Source of the DNA: a candidate division TM6 bacterium GW2011_GWF2_43_87
GTDB taxonomy: Bacteria; Babelota; Babeliae; Babelales; Babelaceae
Assembly (NCBI GenBank): GCA_001000065.1
Contig: LCGZ01000003.1
Span: 186,001-250,000, forward strand
Reading direction: 5' to 3'
DNA length: 64,000 nt
Shown: positions 1-7,662 of the stretch, in pieces
Position numbering within the stretch: the first letter of the stretch is position 1
Layout of the letters: the number at the start of each line of letters is the position of its first letter
Notes under the pieces: generated by a model
Seen by the model: only the letters and a program-made list of their open reading frames with translations
What the model was told of the DNA's origin: nothing
Database searches by the model: none
Translations under genes and position numbers: made by a program

Positions 1-47
1 GCTAACTTCTTTATGTCGAAAGATTAGTTTCTTAATCTGTCGATTCT

Positions 48-1040
48 TTAATCTTCTTCGCTAAAGAAAATCTTTATATCCTCATAAGGCTTTTTTTTCC
101 ACGAAAACTCATTCTTTTTCTTAGACGCAGGAACGATAGACTTTATATTTTTTTGAAAATAAACTTCATCAGCTGTTTGCCAATTTTGCTTATATTTTAT
201 CAGCAGATTTATTAAAGGTGACTTATCTGTGAAAATCCTTTTGCTCATCTCAAGCTCTTGATCATTAAATCCCCACGCCGTACCCTTGCAAACCAAGGCC
301 CTCTCAATAAATTTCTTCGGACCCATAAGAAGGAAGTCGTTAAACTTAGCTGCAATAGAAAAAAGCGTCTCCTTATCTTTGTTTGATACTGAAGCAAAAA
401 CAGGATCAACTGAAATTAGTAATCTTACCGATTCAACTAAGGTGCCATGCTCAAGAAAAGCAGCCCCAAAAATCTCTCTCATTGCCAAAGCCTCAGGCTC
501 TTTCCTATGTCTAAACGGAAGCAATGCGTGTGCAAGCTCAATTCGAATCCACTCCCCCATCACATGTAAAGGACTCTCCTCAGTTTGATTAACCAGAATC
601 CCACCCTGCTCAACAAGAAACTTAAGCACCTCTATATCCGCTTTAAAACCTTTCTTAGCCTCAGCTAAAAGAACCGGATTAACAGCTGCCCCCTGTTTAA
701 CCAAAAAAGTCGCAATGTCAAAAGCCTTATTTACAAGCGCTTCCGCAAGAGGAGTTACGCCTACTGCATTTTGTTTATTAATATTCGCCCCATTTGCAAT
801 GAGAATTTTAATCACCCCCATAAGGGAAAAACGAACTGCCAAATGGAGAGGGGTGTCTTTGTTGAAATGCTCTGCATTTACATCAGTCCCCTTCTCAATA
901 AGCTTCTGAACCTCCCCCACCTCGCCGTCTATAATGGCATTGAAAAGATTCTCCGTCTCACCAGCTTTTACTTGTATGCAAAAACCTCCAAACGTTAAAA
1001 TAAGCGCACCAACCAGCGCAACTTTTGTAACTATCGACAT
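48..1040 (-). CDS. Exported ankyrin-repeat protein
   Basis: This 330-residue protein starts with a signal peptide: basic start, hydrophobic core about residues 6-22, then a KAGE-type cleavage region. Two to three ankyrin repeats follow at about residues 30-125, seen as TPLHLAV, NGANIN and GVTPLAEAL with the usual helix spacing. The rest (about 130-330) is helical and unassigned. The ATG is preceded by AAAGGG at a good distance. Ankyrin repeats bind proteins, and with an export signal the likely place of action is the envelope or host cell. No partner or reaction can be deduced. It is the first of three exported-protein genes on this strand. Confidence 0.85.
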   Translation of the reverse strand: MSIVTKVALVGALILTFGGFCIQVKAGETENLFNAIIDGEVGEVQKLIEKGTDVNAEHFNKDTPLHLAVRFSLMGVIKILIANGANINKQNAVGVTPLAEALVNKAFDIATFLVKQGAAVNPVLLAEAKKGFKADIEVLKFLVEQGGILVNQTEESPLHVMGEWIRIELAHALLPFRHRKEPEALAMREIFGAAFLEHGTLVESVRLLISVDPVFASVSNKDKETLFSIAAKFNDFLLMGPKKFIERALVCKGTAWGFNDQELEMSKRIFTDKSPLINLLIKYKQNWQTADEVYFQKNIKSIVPASKKKNEFSWKKKPYEDIKIFFSEED

Positions 1041-1083
1041 AGGCTAGCCCTTTCTTATTTTAAAACCACGTCAAAATGCAACT

Positions 1084-1467
1084 CTATAATGGAAAGTTTA
1101 TCCCGAACCCTAAAATTGGCCCAGAAAAAAACGGCTGCATAACACTAACCGTTGTTTTAACTTTGTGCGACTTTTTGCGTCGCCCACAGCATTCACACCG
1201 CTTCTTGTGCTTTTTTTTGTAACAGGTTGTGGTAACATGCTGACAACCAAACGAAGGCATAGGCAAGCCCAACCCAACGCCAAATGAGGGACCTTCATCC
1301 ATCCAATCACAATGGTGATGATGATGGTGGCAACCGCCACATGACCCACATCCTACCCCAAACCTCACTCCGGGCTGAAATGCATGAAGCATACCAGAGA
1401 AAAATGGCACTAGCCCTATGCAGAGAAAACTCACATATAGTAACGATTTAGAAACAAATTTTATCAT
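1084..1467 (-). CDS. Small exported His/Cys-rich protein
   Basis: The reading frame is open from a TTG at 1539, but the ATG at 1467 has a GGGG ribosome site about 10 bases upstream and gives a clean signal peptide (MIKFVSK, then a hydrophobic core), so I start there (127 residues). The mature part begins with a CGSCGGC cluster followed directly by six histidines and CDW. It then has a Gly/Phe-rich stretch and a Lys/Cys-rich segment (KKHKKRCECCGRRKK). Such clusters bind metals such as zinc, nickel or copper. Metal sequestration or delivery outside the cytoplasm is an inference. I recognise no family. Confidence 0.7.
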   Translation of the reverse strand: MIKFVSKSLLYVSFLCIGLVPFFSGMLHAFQPGVRFGVGCGSCGGCHHHHHHCDWMDEGPSFGVGLGLPMPSFGCQHVTTTCYKKKHKKRCECCGRRKKSHKVKTTVSVMQPFFSGPILGFGINFPL

Positions 1468-1553
1468 AATAAATACCCCATTTAAATAGAACCCCATTAA
1501 TGTATAGTGAGCCCATATTAAAATAAGCTCACCATACAAACTATTTTCTCATT

Positions 1554-1582
1554 ATTTTACCATATGGCACTAAAGTTGTAAA
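1554..1582 (-). promoter_or_regulatory. Predicted sigma-70-type promoter
   Basis: On the minus strand TTTACA (1577-1582) and TAAAAT (1554-1559) are separated by exactly 17 bases, about 87 bases upstream of the His/Cys-rich protein start at 1467. Assignment is by consensus only. Confidence 0.45.
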
Positions 1583-1599
1583 ATCGGAACGTCTATACG

Positions 1600-2505
1600 C
1601 TACGCGCCCAGTTCTTTTCTAGTTTTAATCTCATCTAGGTACGCATTCATGCGAAGCTCAGACATCCAGTCATCTTTGAGCGCTAAAGGCTTTACCTTTT
1701 CAATGGCATCAGAAAGCCTCTTACAATGCTCTTCCAACTCATTTCCTTGTGCATACTTAAACAGAAGATCAATGGTATGTCTTAACGCAAAACTCCAAAC
1801 AGGAAACGCATCAAAGCCAACCATGTATGCTAAACGAGATTTTTTAACACTCTCCGATTCCACAAGCAAAAAATTTAACATATCTTCGATATTTTTATTT
1901 TGTTCAGAGTACTCGCAAAGCGCTAACCAACAAACCCCATAATTATACGTCCCATATAACTGCAATAAAAACTTACTTTCTTTTTCAGTCTCAGGAGCTT
2001 GTAGTTCTGGATAGAATGAAAAATTTTCAACCTTTTTATTAAAATCAACCGGCTTAAAAACAACTTTATTCTGAGGGTTATTCACAGAAGACGGAGTCTT
2101 AACAGAGGGGGTTGATAAAGGCGTTTTAGCAGACGTTACACTACTTTCTACACTCTTCACACACACGACCTCCTGCTTTGCAGGTGGTTTGGAGAAGCTT
2201 GATTTTAAAAGAGACGCGGAGCTGAAACTTGTGGAGCTAGAAGATGAGGGCGTTTTAGAACTAGAAGATGAAGAGCTGGAGCTAGAAGGTGTAATCAAAC
2301 TATACTTTCTCTTCCTTCCTCTCCTCTCCGTCTTTACAGACGGCAACGTGCACTTCAAACCTGCTTGATTGTCCGAAGACAAATTATTTACTAAAGAGCT
2401 TAACTCGACAAACTTATTTTCGCCCTTCTTTTCCATACTCATTAAAGAGAATGATGCTCCAGAAAGAAACAATGCGCCTATAAATAATCTAGTTTTTACA
2501 TTCAT
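1600..2505 (-). CDS. Exported Ser-rich protein of unknown function
   Basis: This 301-residue protein has an N-terminal signal (MNVKTRLFIGALFLSG) and an AAGGA ribosome site before the ATG. Residues of about 65-140 are low complexity: a basic RRGRKRK patch, then runs of serine mixed with Thr, Pro and Lys. The C-terminal half (about 165-301) looks like a compact helical domain with Trp and Tyr residues. I recognise no family. The layout of signal, Ser-rich linker and helical domain suits a surface-exposed or secreted protein. A TTGACA box lies 95 bases upstream, as it does for the large exported paralogue ending at 26993. Confidence 0.75.
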   Translation of the reverse strand: MNVKTRLFIGALFLSGASFSLMSMEKKGENKFVELSSLVNNLSSDNQAGLKCTLPSVKTERRGRKRKYSLITPSSSSSSSSSSKTPSSSSSTSFSSASLLKSSFSKPPAKQEVVCVKSVESSVTSAKTPLSTPSVKTPSSVNNPQNKVVFKPVDFNKKVENFSFYPELQAPETEKESKFLLQLYGTYNYGVCWLALCEYSEQNKNIEDMLNFLLVESESVKKSRLAYMVGFDAFPVWSFALRHTIDLLFKYAQGNELEEHCKRLSDAIEKVKPLALKDDWMSELRMNAYLDEIKTRKELGA

Positions 2506-3045
2506 GAAATAAATCCTTGATTTTAACCAACCTATTTTTGATTAAATTTTAAAAAATAAACAAACGAATATACAAATATTTTTACAAATTATGAATATTT
2601 GTCAAGCGTTTAAAAGCAACGTAGGATGGAAATTTTCCTTAAGTGGATTACCGAGTTTATGTGTCGCTTTATAATTCGAGCCGCCTTCGCCAAATCTCCC
2701 ATCTTCGCCTAGACTTCGTCGTAGCTAACGTCGTCGTGGCTGGTATGCTATGCAAAGTCACGCCATAACGCAAAGCGCGACGGCGGATAAGCGAATGAGA
2801 GGGCTTTTTAAAGACATGTAATGCCAAAATTTTTTGTATTACAAAGAAGACGGTTTGAACTTATGCGCCTTGATGACTTTCAGGATTGTTTCTAAAAAAT
2901 GTGGATAATGGATAGCCTCAGCCATCGCTCGCAGAGGCACTATCTTCGCAGTATAACTTGGTGAAGTTTATACTGAGCTTACCGAAGCATGTCCCGAGAG
3001 ACCTGTAGGATTATATCGAAGGGTAGTAGATAAGGGATTTATTAC
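2506..3045. other. Gene-free stretch with inverted repeats
   Basis: No convincing gene is seen here. The left 100 bases are AT-rich and carry the leader of the Ser-rich protein, including TTGACA on the minus strand at 2600-2605. The remainder is richer in GC and contains repeated words such as CTTCGCC and CTTCGTCG. It also has an imperfect hairpin at 2949-2975 (CAGTATAACTT against AAGTTTATACTG). It may be a decayed repeat or gene remnant. Confidence 0.5.
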
Positions 3046-3071
3046 AACGGGTCCAGGGTGTTACACCCTGG
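3046..3071. repeat. Hairpin repeat copy 1, abutting tRNA-Arg
   Basis: AACGGGTCCAGGGT is followed by a perfect 8-bp stem (3053-3060 with 3064-3071) and a 3-base loop. On the minus strand it begins directly after the tRNA-Arg CCA, so it may act as that tRNA's terminator or processing site. A nearly identical element is at 7565-7590 and a longer relative at 5599-5636. Confidence 0.7.
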
Positions 3072-3148
3072 TGGTGCGCCCGGCAGGAGTCGAACCTGCG
3101 ACCTTTGGATTCGGAATCCAACACTCTATCCAGCTGAGCTACGGGCGC
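3072..3148 (-). tRNA. tRNA-Arg (anticodon CCG)
   Basis: The minus strand folds as a full cloverleaf: acceptor GCGCCCG pairing with CGGGCGC, D-stem GCTC, anticodon stem TTGGA/TCCAA with loop TTCCGAA, and T-arm GCAGG/CCTGC with TTCGACT. The anticodon CCG reads CGG. The discriminator A and the CCA end are encoded. Length is 77 bases. Confidence 0.95.
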
Positions 3149-3202
3149 TTATTTATAACGTATATCTATTAAGGTACCACGAGATAAAACAGAAATCTAC
3201 TG

Positions 3203-3931
3203 CTATTTTCGCACAAAATGGGCCAAATACTCCACATTTCCATCCGCACCAGTAATTGGTGAGGGGATAATACCAGAAAGCAGATACCCATTTTCAACAA
3301 TACCTGCAACCACACGTTGCACAATCTGCTCTCTTAAAACCGCATCTTTAAGGACTCCACCATCCGGCACCTGCCCTTTTTCTGCTTCAAATTGGGGCTT
3401 TACTAGTGTTATCAACTGCCCCCCCGGCCTTAACAGACTATTTACAGTCTCCATAATTTTAAGAAGGGAGATGAAGGAGAGGTCAAGCGTCACAAGGTCT
3501 ATAGGATCTCCGACATGCTCATAGGTACGAAAATTAGTCCGTTCAACTATTATTAACCGACTATCCTGCCGTAGCTTCTCGTGCACTTGCCCGTAGCCCA
3601 CATCAATACCATATACCCGCGCGGCACCCTGTTGCAAAAGACAATCGGTAAAGCCGCCCGTAGAAAGACCAGAGTCCAATGCAGTCAATCCATGGACATC
3701 TACTTTAAATGCTTCTAAGGCACGTTCAAGCTTAAGCCCTCCGCGTCCCACATATTTAGGCGGCGCTGCAAGCAATTCAACTACTGCATCTTCAGGCACC
3801 AGAGTCCCTGCTTTGGTGACAGGAACCCCATTAACCAACACTTTCCCCTGCACAATCCAGCTCTGCAACTGCGTACGACTATACTGAGGGTATTTAATCT
3901 GTATAAATTGGTCTAATCGGCTTTTAGCCAC
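3203..3931 (-). CDS. tlyA: TlyA-family rRNA 2'-O-methyltransferase
   Basis: The 242-residue protein has an S4 RNA-binding domain at about residues 1-60 (LDQFI, YSRTQLQSWI, GKVLVNG) followed by an FtsJ-like methyltransferase domain. VGRGGLKLERAL, ALDSGLSTGGFTD (SAM motif I), DLVTLDLSFISL and LVKPQFEAEKG are all characteristic of TlyA, which methylates cytidine 2'-O in 16S/23S rRNA; many relatives are annotated as hemolysin A. The start is GTG and overlaps the upstream protease gene by 8 bases, so the two are probably translationally coupled. Confidence 0.93.
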   Translation of the reverse strand: MAKSRLDQFIQIKYPQYSRTQLQSWIVQGKVLVNGVPVTKAGTLVPEDAVVELLAAPPKYVGRGGLKLERALEAFKVDVHGLTALDSGLSTGGFTDCLLQQGAARVYGIDVGYGQVHEKLRQDSRLIIVERTNFRTYEHVGDPIDLVTLDLSFISLLKIMETVNSLLRPGGQLITLVKPQFEAEKGQVPDGGVLKDAVLREQIVQRVVAGIVENGYLLSGIIPSPITGADGNVEYLAHFVRK

Positions 3932-5588
3932 GCCGCAGCCTTTCCATAAAAGAAGTTATTGTATAAAAATAAGTTGCCGCAAGCCGAGGTTCATCATCTA
4001 TAATCTTTTTAAGCGACAATACCGCAAACACTCCACTTAGGATGTCACCGTCTAACTTCATCGTCAAATAACCCGAAGAACGCCCCGCACGCACAGCTTT
4101 CCTAAATTCGTCCAATGTCTTAACCGGAGTTCCATTAACCTCATCAATGATAGACCCTGCATGAACCGTCCGCGCCTTTATCGCTTCTGAATTTGGCAAC
4201 ACATGGGTTATTATAAGACGAGGAGCAAACTGACTCTCCAGATCCAAATAACGTTCAAGTCGAGGATTAACCTTTGACAATATAGGAATATGATTAAGCG
4301 CAAGTTCCATCACCACCATACCGCCTATCACTTCATAATCAATGTCTTCATAATCAGCATAACGGACACGAACAGGCAATTCATCTGAGAATGACGTCTT
4401 TGCAACCATTTCATGCCGCGTACCCTTACGATACATAATCATATGAACTAGATCACCAGGCATAAGACGAGAAGCATAGTCAACTACTGACACCCGATCC
4501 TCACTCCACTCTACCTGCACCTCACCAAAATAGTCGACACGATGGCCGTCAATTTCATAGATCATGTCACCCGGTTTAAATCCTGCCTTTTCTATAGGAC
4601 TCTTTGGCATATTGCCAAGCACATACATCCCGCCAGGAACAGGATTTCCAAGATAACGAGTCATCTCTTCGGACGCATCATTAAACAAGAAACCCAAAAA
4701 GGGCTTTCTTAAAAATTTAATTCCATGAAGCTCAGGGGCCGCGTTAAGCTGCTTTAAGAAAAGTTTGACCTCATTAGAGGGCACAATATACCCCACGTTC
4801 TGCGTTCCATCCCCAAAAATAGCCGACGTATTAATACCAATAACCTTTCCCGACCTATCAAGAGATGGTCCACCAGAGTTACCCGGGTTTATAGGAGCAT
4901 CTATCTGGATCATAAAGCTACCACTCATATGCTGCCGTCCGCTAACAATACCCATAGTACTCTTAAGCGACTGCTGACCAAGCGGATATCCTAGAGTCAA
5001 AATTTCATCTGCCCGTTTAATTTTATCCGAATCTCCAAACTCTAAAACCGGCAACGCACCCAGTCCATCGATAATAACTTTTAAGTCCTCCGGAGAGATC
5101 TTGATCAACGCCAAGTCACGATCTGGGCAAACCCCCACAATAGTCACATCAAAGCGACGCTTGCCAAAGAAAGATATCTGAATGTACATATGCTGCGCTT
5201 GATCTACCACATGAGCATTAGTCATCAATAGACCAGTTTTATCTATAAAGAAGGCACTGCCCGTTGCAACGTTCTGCACCGGAGTTTTATACGGCTCAGT
5301 CCAGTTAAATTCAGTACGGAAGACAAAAACCTGTGCCACCATGTTGCGCACAATACTATGCACCCATTCCCACGGATTTGCTGGGGCCGCGCACACGCAT
5401 TCCGGGCCCGTTTTGCCATTAGCTCCAGGTGCCTCAGGCGTTGCAATATGTTTTCTAAGCGTCTCAAGATCCGACTTCATTTTTTCAACCAACACCGTAC
5501 CCTTTTGAGTCTCTCGATACCACCGCATAGCTCCATAACCAGCACCCAGTACCATCAGCACCACTACTACAAAACGCACATTCCGCAT
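3924..5588 (-). CDS. HtrA/DegP-type membrane-anchored serine protease
   Basis: The frame is open from a TTG at 5615, but that extension lies in the hairpin repeat. The ATG at 5588 has a GGGGAG site and is preferred (554 residues). An N-terminal membrane segment (about residues 4-22) anchors a trypsin-like domain with the full triad: His126 (TNAHVVD), Asp158 (DRDLALIK) and Ser238 (NPGNSGGP). PDZ-like domains follow at about 300-400 (GGMYVLGNMPKSPIEKAGF) and 445-520. The role is degradation or refolding of damaged envelope proteins. A Cys pair and Pro/Gly-rich linker sit between anchor and protease. The gene overlaps tlyA downstream. Confidence 0.92.
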   Translation of the reverse strand: MRNVRFVVVVLMVLGAGYGAMRWYRETQKGTVLVEKMKSDLETLRKHIATPEAPGANGKTGPECVCAAPANPWEWVHSIVRNMVAQVFVFRTEFNWTEPYKTPVQNVATGSAFFIDKTGLLMTNAHVVDQAQHMYIQISFFGKRRFDVTIVGVCPDRDLALIKISPEDLKVIIDGLGALPVLEFGDSDKIKRADEILTLGYPLGQQSLKSTMGIVSGRQHMSGSFMIQIDAPINPGNSGGPSLDRSGKVIGINTSAIFGDGTQNVGYIVPSNEVKLFLKQLNAAPELHGIKFLRKPFLGFLFNDASEEMTRYLGNPVPGGMYVLGNMPKSPIEKAGFKPGDMIYEIDGHRVDYFGEVQVEWSEDRVSVVDYASRLMPGDLVHMIMYRKGTRHEMVAKTSFSDELPVRVRYADYEDIDYEVIGGMVVMELALNHIPILSKVNPRLERYLDLESQFAPRLIITHVLPNSEAIKARTVHAGSIIDEVNGTPVKTLDEFRKAVRAGRSSGYLTMKLDGDILSGVFAVLSLKKIIDDEPRLAATYFYTITSFMERLRRG

Positions 5589-5598
5589 ACTCTCCCCC

Positions 5599-5636
5599 CC
5601 AGGGTCCTTGACCAAGGGCTACGCCCTTGACCCGTT
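5599..5636. repeat. Hairpin repeat, extended copy
   Basis: On the minus strand this reads AACGGGTC, a small hairpin AAGGGC-GTA-GCCCTT, then GGTCAAGGACCCTGG. Its outer parts match the repeats at 3046 and 7565, with an extra inner stem. It lies immediately 5' of the protease gene, next to its ribosome site. Confidence 0.6.
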
Positions 5637-5660
5637 TCTTTTTATCCTTTTTCAACTACA

Positions 5661-5683
5661 AGGGCCCTTAATAAAAGGACCCT
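5661..5683 (-). terminator. Possible terminator hairpin of the macrodomain gene
   Basis: AGGGCCCTT (5661-5669) can pair with AAGGACCCT (5675-5683) with one mismatch and a 5-base loop, just downstream of the macrodomain gene's stop. No clear T run follows, so a terminator role is tentative. Confidence 0.35.
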
Positions 5684-5712
5684 CGTTTAGCATAGCTCAA
5701 AAGCCTAAATTT

Positions 5713-7446
5713 TTAACCCCAGTTTGATGCAGGCTCTTCAGCACTCTTTTTTATAACCCAACCCTTCTCTTTAATAAGCTCATCCATTGCTTTAATAAGA
5801 TCTTGATAGCTCTGCTCCTGGCTGCCCAAGAATGAGGTCAGATGTATTTCTTGAATCTGCGAGGCAGGTGTTTGAATTAAATAATCTGTAGCAGCACGAA
5901 CCTCTGCATGTATCACAACCTCAGAAAGGCAACCAAACACACCTGATCCAATCAATGGAATAGCAATGCGATGCAACCCACCACGATCAGCCTCTTTCAA
6001 AGAATTAAAGATGCAATTATACAGTTGTTGCCATAGCGGATCGTTTACATCCTTCACCTTAGCATTCGAAGGCGCAAGCGTATGAATAATTCGCATCAAA
6101 GGGCCCACGCCTTTTACATCCTTAAAAAGCTTATGACCTGGCGTATCTTGATAAGTAACTACTAATGCCTCAGGCCCATTAAGCCATGCCTCGCCTACCT
6201 TTAATGCTCCAATGGTTCCTACAAAATCCCTACTTATTAAAAAATCCTCTTGCTTTAGGCCTTTATCTATAAAACGTTGTTTTGCCCAGCTAAGCCACCA
6301 ATCCCAGCCATCTAAACCTGTAATTTCCAAGTATTTTAAAAACGCATCGTGCAATGACCCTGTAACTCCACCACCCCAATGCGCTATACCCGCATTCGCA
6401 GCATCCACAACCACATCCACCTTTTGTAGCAACATATTGCCACTAGTTACATAGAGCGTCACCGGATGTTTTGCAATAGGATTTAAGTCGTAAGCAGTAC
6501 GCTTATCAAAAACCGGCTTTGAATTAGGCGAAATAGCAAATTTTAACCAGATCTTGCTCTGCGCTATATGCTTTTGTAAAAGTCCCGGTTCACTGACAAA
6601 AAGCTTGTCACACAGGTCTATTTCATTCTGCGTAAAAAACAGACTCGTTTTTAGAGTCAAATCAGGATTTTTAGGGTCTATGCAAAAAAACTTTATGAAT
6701 TTCTGAACAAGAGAAAGAAGATCTTTTTTCTCTTGAGAAGTTAATGCAACACCCATATTCAGAAGTTTTTGTTCGTCTTTTAACGCTAAAGCAACCGAAT
6801 TTACCGCGCTGGTCATGGCGTCACCAAAACCTGCTAACACAGAGTCCAGAAAGGCTTGATAAGTAGCAGTATTCTTCAAAGGGAAAAATAGTTTAAAGAA
6901 ATCTAGCGGCTTCATATAGGACGACATATAAACACCTTTTCCTACAGCACGGTCCCAGGCAGTACCTTGGTTGTGAGGCATTTTTTCAAAGAGATAGGCC
7001 CCATGCTCAACAAGTAGCTTAAATGCCTCAGGCTTACGAGCCCATCCAATAACCGGCTTTCCATTCGCATTCGTCTTTGCATTGACATTAGCGTTTTCTT
7101 CAATCAAAAGCTTAGATGCCTCAATATTCATGCCATCAAGAGAAATCGCCAAAGGTGTCATAAAACCGGCTGGCGGATTAACCTCAGCACCTAATGCAAT
7201 CAACTCTTTCGCTCTCTTTATGCTATCCTCTGACTTAACGCCCCCAAGATGCCCAATAACTCTGAAAAATTCGTTCGCCACATCTTGCTCTGTAACTTTT
7301 TCAGCAACGCTCTTCAACGCCCGCGCCAAATTATCCGTCTCATCCGCCACACACTGCCAGGGAACAAGCCCCAGCAGAACAGTACTCAATAAAACCAATT
7401 TCTTCATTACACCAGGGTAGAGCCCTAAACCCATTACCTTTTTCAT
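5713..7446 (-). CDS. Exported ankyrin-macrodomain protein
   Basis: A 577-residue protein. From the ATG at 7446 (GGGAG site) the signal segment follows a 16-residue lead. The ATG at 7407 (MKKLVLLSTVLLGLVPW) gives a more classical signal peptide, so the start is uncertain. Ankyrin-like repeats lie at about residues 75-160 (LIALGAEVN, LIEENANVN, LLVEHGA). A helical stretch follows, then a macrodomain at about 330-560: SGNMLLQ, VVDAANAG (Asn351), HWGGGV, and IPLIGSGVFGC near 500. Macrodomains bind ADP-ribose or remove it from proteins. Inference: an exported effector that reads or erases host ADP-ribosylation. The macrodomain appears to carry an insert between its two loops. Confidence 0.85.
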   Translation of the reverse strand: MKKVMGLGLYPGVMKKLVLLSTVLLGLVPWQCVADETDNLARALKSVAEKVTEQDVANEFFRVIGHLGGVKSEDSIKRAKELIALGAEVNPPAGFMTPLAISLDGMNIEASKLLIEENANVNAKTNANGKPVIGWARKPEAFKLLVEHGAYLFEKMPHNQGTAWDRAVGKGVYMSSYMKPLDFFKLFFPLKNTATYQAFLDSVLAGFGDAMTSAVNSVALALKDEQKLLNMGVALTSQEKKDLLSLVQKFIKFFCIDPKNPDLTLKTSLFFTQNEIDLCDKLFVSEPGLLQKHIAQSKIWLKFAISPNSKPVFDKRTAYDLNPIAKHPVTLYVTSGNMLLQKVDVVVDAANAGIAHWGGGVTGSLHDAFLKYLEITGLDGWDWWLSWAKQRFIDKGLKQEDFLISRDFVGTIGALKVGEAWLNGPEALVVTYQDTPGHKLFKDVKGVGPLMRIIHTLAPSNAKVKDVNDPLWQQLYNCIFNSLKEADRGGLHRIAIPLIGSGVFGCLSEVVIHAEVRAATDYLIQTPASQIQEIHLTSFLGSQEQSYQDLIKAMDELIKEKGWVIKKSAEEPASNWG

Positions 7447-7564
7447 TACCCACTCCCTACGAATTAACCCATACTAAAACCAACTCCCCCATCTTACAAA
7501 AAATTTGCGCATCAACACAAGCAGGTACTTAAAAGCCGTCTTAAACGCACCAAGAATAAATTGC

Positions 7565-7590
7565 AACGGGTCCAGGGTCCATGACCCTGG
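7565..7590. repeat. Hairpin repeat copy 2
   Basis: AACGGGTCCAGGGT followed by a perfect 8-bp stem (7572-7579 with 7583-7590) and a 3-base loop. The first 14 bases are identical to the copy at 3046. It lies in the divergent gap between the macrodomain gene and glyS. Confidence 0.7.
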
Positions 7591-7662
7591 TTGATAAATC
7601 TAGGGTTTCTGCCTATACTGACACACTGACAAAATATGGTGCCAACTTAGGAGTAGGGCTTT

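Noticed and set aside
3058-3255. Plus-strand ORF across tRNA-Arg
   Set aside because: The sequence is the reverse of the tRNA and therefore not a gene.
5589-5615. TTG start for the HtrA-type protease
   Set aside because: The nine added codons come from the hairpin repeat and the ATG at 5588 has a much better ribosome site.
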